Shown here: in pieces, positions 7,400 to 9,345 of the stretch
Layout: the number at the start of each line of letters is the position of its first letter
Position numbering within the stretch: position 1 is the stretch's first letter
Source of the DNA: Desulfocapsa sp.
GTDB lineage: Bacteria; Desulfobacterota; Desulfobulbia; Desulfobulbales; Desulfocapsaceae
Direction: 5' to 3'
NCBI GenBank assembly: GCA_029935135.1
Contig: JAOZKX010000053.1
Span: forward strand, 1-9,345
DNA length: 9,345 bases
Position numbers and translations under genes: made by a program
Notes under the pieces: generated by a model
The model's input: the letters and a program-made list of their open reading frames with translations, nothing else
Told to the model about the DNA's origin: nothing
Database searches by the model: none

Positions 7400-7766
7400 G
7401 GATCGCATCGCCCTGGGCAAAAAAGGTGAAGAGCTGGCAGTACATTTTCTGCAGCAACATGGCTTTTCCATCATTACCAGAAATTACAGGCAAAAAAGTG
7501 GAGAAATTGATATCATTGCCAAAGAAGGGGAATGTCTGGTTTTCGTCGAAGTAAAGACCAGGAATAGCCTGCAATATGGTCAGCCTTTTGAAGCAGTTAC
7601 CGGTAGAAAACAGATGCAGCTCTCAAAAATTGCCCTGGATTATCTAACACGCAATAATCTCCTTGACCATACCTGCCGTTTTGATGTTGTTTCCATAGTG
7701 ATCAACACTAATGATAAAACCACGATTGAACATTTACCCAATTGCTTTGAATTTTGCGCTTTTTAA
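7392..7766 (+). CDS. yraN: YraN/UPF0102 family nuclease-fold protein
   Basis: The 124-aa product belongs to the UPF0102 (YraN) family, a small restriction-endonuclease-like fold whose cellular role is not settled. Seen here are the N-terminal GKKGEELAVHFLQQHGF (from residue 9), the PD-(D/E)xK-like core SGEIDIIAKEG (36-46, Asp40) and FVEVKTR (51-57, Glu53 and Lys55), then YGQPFEAVTGRKQMQL. The start overlaps the rnhB stop by 8 bp and has a strong AAGGGGG (7376-7382). Gene order rnhB-yraN is common. The stop codon lies in a 16-bp palindrome. Confidence 0.93.
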   Translation: MSKDRIALGKKGEELAVHFLQQHGFSIITRNYRQKSGEIDIIAKEGECLVFVEVKTRNSLQYGQPFEAVTGRKQMQLSKIALDYLTRNNLLDHTCRFDVVSIVINTNDKTTIEHLPNCFEFCAF

Positions 7767-7780
7767 TATACATGTATATT
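7765..7780. repeat. 16-bp perfect palindrome overlapping the yraN stop
   Basis: AATATACATGTATATT reads the same on both strands. It begins on the last two bases of the yraN TAA. The absence of GC pairs and of a loop makes it a poor RNA hairpin; as DNA it has the form of a dimeric regulator's operator. No promoter is obvious right beside it. Confidence 0.5.
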
Positions 7781-7808
7781 TGATAACCTCGTAAAAAGGT
7801 CAATGAGA

Positions 7809-7935
7809 GATGGCTAATTAAAAAACTTCAGATGCGAGGCGCGTATTTTTTGTTTTATTTCGGTGTACTAGGGTACATCGTAATTAAACAAAAAATGCAG
7901 CAACGAAGCAGGTGAAGAGTTTTTACGACGCCATC
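7809..7935. repeat. Long imperfect inverted repeat in the yraN-pdxA gap
   Basis: The arms start at GATGGC (7809-7814) and end at GCCATC (7930-7935). They continue inward through CTTCA / TGAAG, TATTTTTTGTTT / AAACAAAAAATG, CGGTGTAC / GTACATCG, and meet at a GTAC-TAGG-GTAC centre (7865-7876). Each arm is about 60 nt with a few mismatches and small indels. CGTAAAAA (7790-7797) and TTTTTACG (7920-7927) add a further inverted pair. No ORF of note is inside. It resembles a non-coding palindromic repeat element (MITE/REP-like) and may also act as a transcript end. Nothing else is seen in the 223-nt gap besides the palindrome at the yraN stop. Confidence 0.65.
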
Positions 7936-7989
7936 ATATTTAGCCAACCATTATTTATCGATCAACTGCCATTATAACTGATAAAAACC

Positions 7990-9012
7990 ATGCTGCCATT
8001 AGCCATAACCATGGGATGTCCTGCAGGCATAGGGCCTGAGATCATTCTAAAATACTTCTCCGACCCCTCGCTTTCATTGCGCCCCCCAGCTGTCGTTGTC
8101 GGCGATGCGACGACTCTTCGTTATTATGCTGAACGATTAAGAATAAACATACAGATCGTCCCTTGGCAGGCAGGTGATACCGTTCAGACAGCATGCAATT
8201 ATCTTTCCTTACTGGAAACTTCCAGCCTTTCCCTGGATGCAATTCAGCCTGGCCGGCCAGGCAAAGCCACAGCGCTTGCAATGGCCGACGCGATTATTAA
8301 AGCGGTCCATGGAATCCAGCAGTCCTTTTTTTCTGCCCTTTGTACCTGTCCTATCTCTAAAGAAGCCCTACAGGAAAGTGGCCACTGCTTCCCGGGACAT
8401 ACTGAGATGCTTGCCGAACTCACCTCATCTGACAATCCCGTCATGATGATGGCTGGAAAAACGCTTCGAGTTACCCTGGCAACCATCCATTGTGGTATTG
8501 CAGATGTGCCCGGGCTTCTTGGAAAAGAGTTACTCATCAGACTTTTCCAAACAACTTATAACAGCCTGCAGCTCGATTTCGGCCTGCTCAAACCAAAAAT
8601 TGCGGTTGCCGCCCTGAATCCCCATGCCAGTGAAAACGGGATGTTTGGAGATGAAGAAGAAAAAATGATTATCCCGGCAGTCAACAAAGCCAACGAAATG
8701 GGTATGGATCTCCAGGGCCCTTTCCCTCCTGACACCATCTTTGTTAAGGCTGCTCAAGGTGAATATGATTGTGTGATATGCATGTATCACGACCAGGGCT
8801 TGATCCCTTTTAAGCTCTTACATTTTGCAGACGGTGTGAATGTTACCCTCGGCCTGCCAATTGTTCGTACTTCAGTCGATCACGGCACAGCATACGATAT
8901 TGCAGGAACCGGAGTGGCCGACATAAAAAGCCTTGTCGCCGCCGCAGAACTTGCTTACACTATTGCGGGAAATCGTAACAAGAATAAAAATGCTGCAGCT
9001 CATTTAGGATAA
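7990..9012 (+). CDS. pdxA: 4-hydroxythreonine-4-phosphate dehydrogenase PdxA
   Basis: PdxA oxidises 4-phospho-hydroxy-L-threonine with NAD(P)+, a step of DXP-dependent pyridoxal phosphate synthesis. The 340-aa product is of usual length. Metal ligands match His168 (TIHCG), His212 (NPHA) and His267 (YHDQG). PGHTEML (135-141), KTLRVTLATIH (157-168) and GLPIVRTSVDHGTAYDIAG (288-306) are clear family motifs. The N-terminal motif reads MGCPAGIGPE, with Cys10 where family members usually have Asp or Glu. There is no Shine-Dalgarno before ATG 7990. A TATAAC at 7973-7978 could be a -10 giving a near-leaderless transcript, but no good -35 accompanies it. tmk follows after 3 nt. A PdxA-like paralogue acting on another substrate cannot be excluded. 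Confidence 0.93.
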   Translation: MLPLAITMGCPAGIGPEIILKYFSDPSLSLRPPAVVVGDATTLRYYAERLRINIQIVPWQAGDTVQTACNYLSLLETSSLSLDAIQPGRPGKATALAMADAIIKAVHGIQQSFFSALCTCPISKEALQESGHCFPGHTEMLAELTSSDNPVMMMAGKTLRVTLATIHCGIADVPGLLGKELLIRLFQTTYNSLQLDFGLLKPKIAVAALNPHASENGMFGDEEEKMIIPAVNKANEMGMDLQGPFPPDTIFVKAAQGEYDCVICMYHDQGLIPFKLLHFADGVNVTLGLPIVRTSVDHGTAYDIAGTGVADIKSLVAAAELAYTIAGNRNKNKNAAAHLG

Positions 9013-9015
9013 ACT

Positions 9016-9345
9016 ATGACGGCGCAAAGAACAGGGCTCCTTATTGTATTCGAAGGAACCGACGGAACAGGGAAATCAACACAACTGCAGTTACTAGCAG
9101 ACAGCCTTCAGCAACAGAATCTGCCTGTTATTACCAGTCGTGAGCCCACGGAAGGACAATACGGCCAACAGATTCGTGCACTCTATTCTAACCGTGATTC
9201 TGTCAGTCAAGAAGAAGAGCTAGAGCTGTTTCTTGCCGACCGCCGGGAACATGTCGATCAACTTCTCGCTCCTGCACTCAACAGTGGAAAAATCGTCCTC
9301 TGTGACCGCTATTATTTCTCCACCATCGCTTATCAGGGTGCCGCA
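9016..9345 (+). CDS. tmk: Thymidylate (dTMP) kinase, 3' end cut by window
   Basis: Tmk phosphorylates dTMP to dTDP for DNA synthesis. The 110 residues present contain the P-loop FEGTDGTGKST (12-22), the REPTEGQYGQQIR stretch (42-54, the dTMP/lid-side REP motif), LFLADRREHV (71-80) and DRYYFSTIAYQGA (97-109), the DR-Y-S-AYQ signature of the family. About half of a typical ~210-aa protein is missing at the right edge. The start ATG 9016 lies 3 nt after the pdxA stop with AGGA (9006-9009) six nt before it, so it is cotranscribed with pdxA. Confidence 0.94.
   Translation, partial: MTAQRTGLLIVFEGTDGTGKSTQLQLLADSLQQQNLPVITSREPTEGQYGQQIRALYSNRDSVSQEEELELFLADRREHVDQLLAPALNSGKIVLCDRYYFSTIAYQGAA

Overview
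This window looks like a housekeeping stretch of a bacterial chromosome. The most probable source is a sulfate-reducing or related member of the Desulfobacterota (Desulfobulbales-like). The evidence is moderate base composition, the gene order ffh - rpsP - khpA - rimM - trmD - Tm1570-type RNA methyltransferase - rplS - rnhB - yraN, and a long GGDEF sensor protein beside it. The lineage is inferred from gene order and protein style, not from a search.

Layout: (1) 2070 down to 1, minus strand: a membrane-anchored GGDEF diguanylate cyclase (TM - periplasmic helical region - TM - HAMP - Cys-bearing GAF-like - GGEEF), cut by the left edge a few residues before the expected end of the GGDEF domain. 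(2) 2071-2478: an AT-rich divergent intergenic region with one fair sigma70-like promoter facing ffh. (3) 2479-7766, plus strand: a compact translation/RNA operon. It encodes the SRP GTPase Ffh, ribosomal protein S16, the KH protein KhpA, the 16S processing factor RimM, the tRNA m1G37 methyltransferase TrmD, a second knotted (SPOUT) methyltransferase overlapping trmD by 4 bp, ribosomal protein L19, RNase HII and a YraN-family nuclease-fold protein. (4) 7767-7989: an intergenic region with a 16-bp perfect palindrome at the yraN stop and a ~127-bp imperfect inverted repeat. (5) 7990-9345: pdxA (vitamin B6) followed 3 nt later by tmk (dTMP kinase), which runs off the right edge.

Functionally, the central operon couples membrane protein targeting, ribosome assembly (S16, L19, RimM), tRNA modification (TrmD) and RNA/DNA-hybrid repair (RNase HII). 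I see no clear new multi-gene system. The points most worth a second look are: the rplS-rnhB junction, where a perfect 12-bp hairpin covers the only nearby ATG and the true rnhB frame has only an upstream TTG; a Glu at a position where RNase HII normally has a catalytic Asp; a run of nine C's inside rimM; the split TrmD/Tm1570 pair; the palindromic intergenic element before pdxA; and the four-cysteine GAF-like domain of the cyclase.
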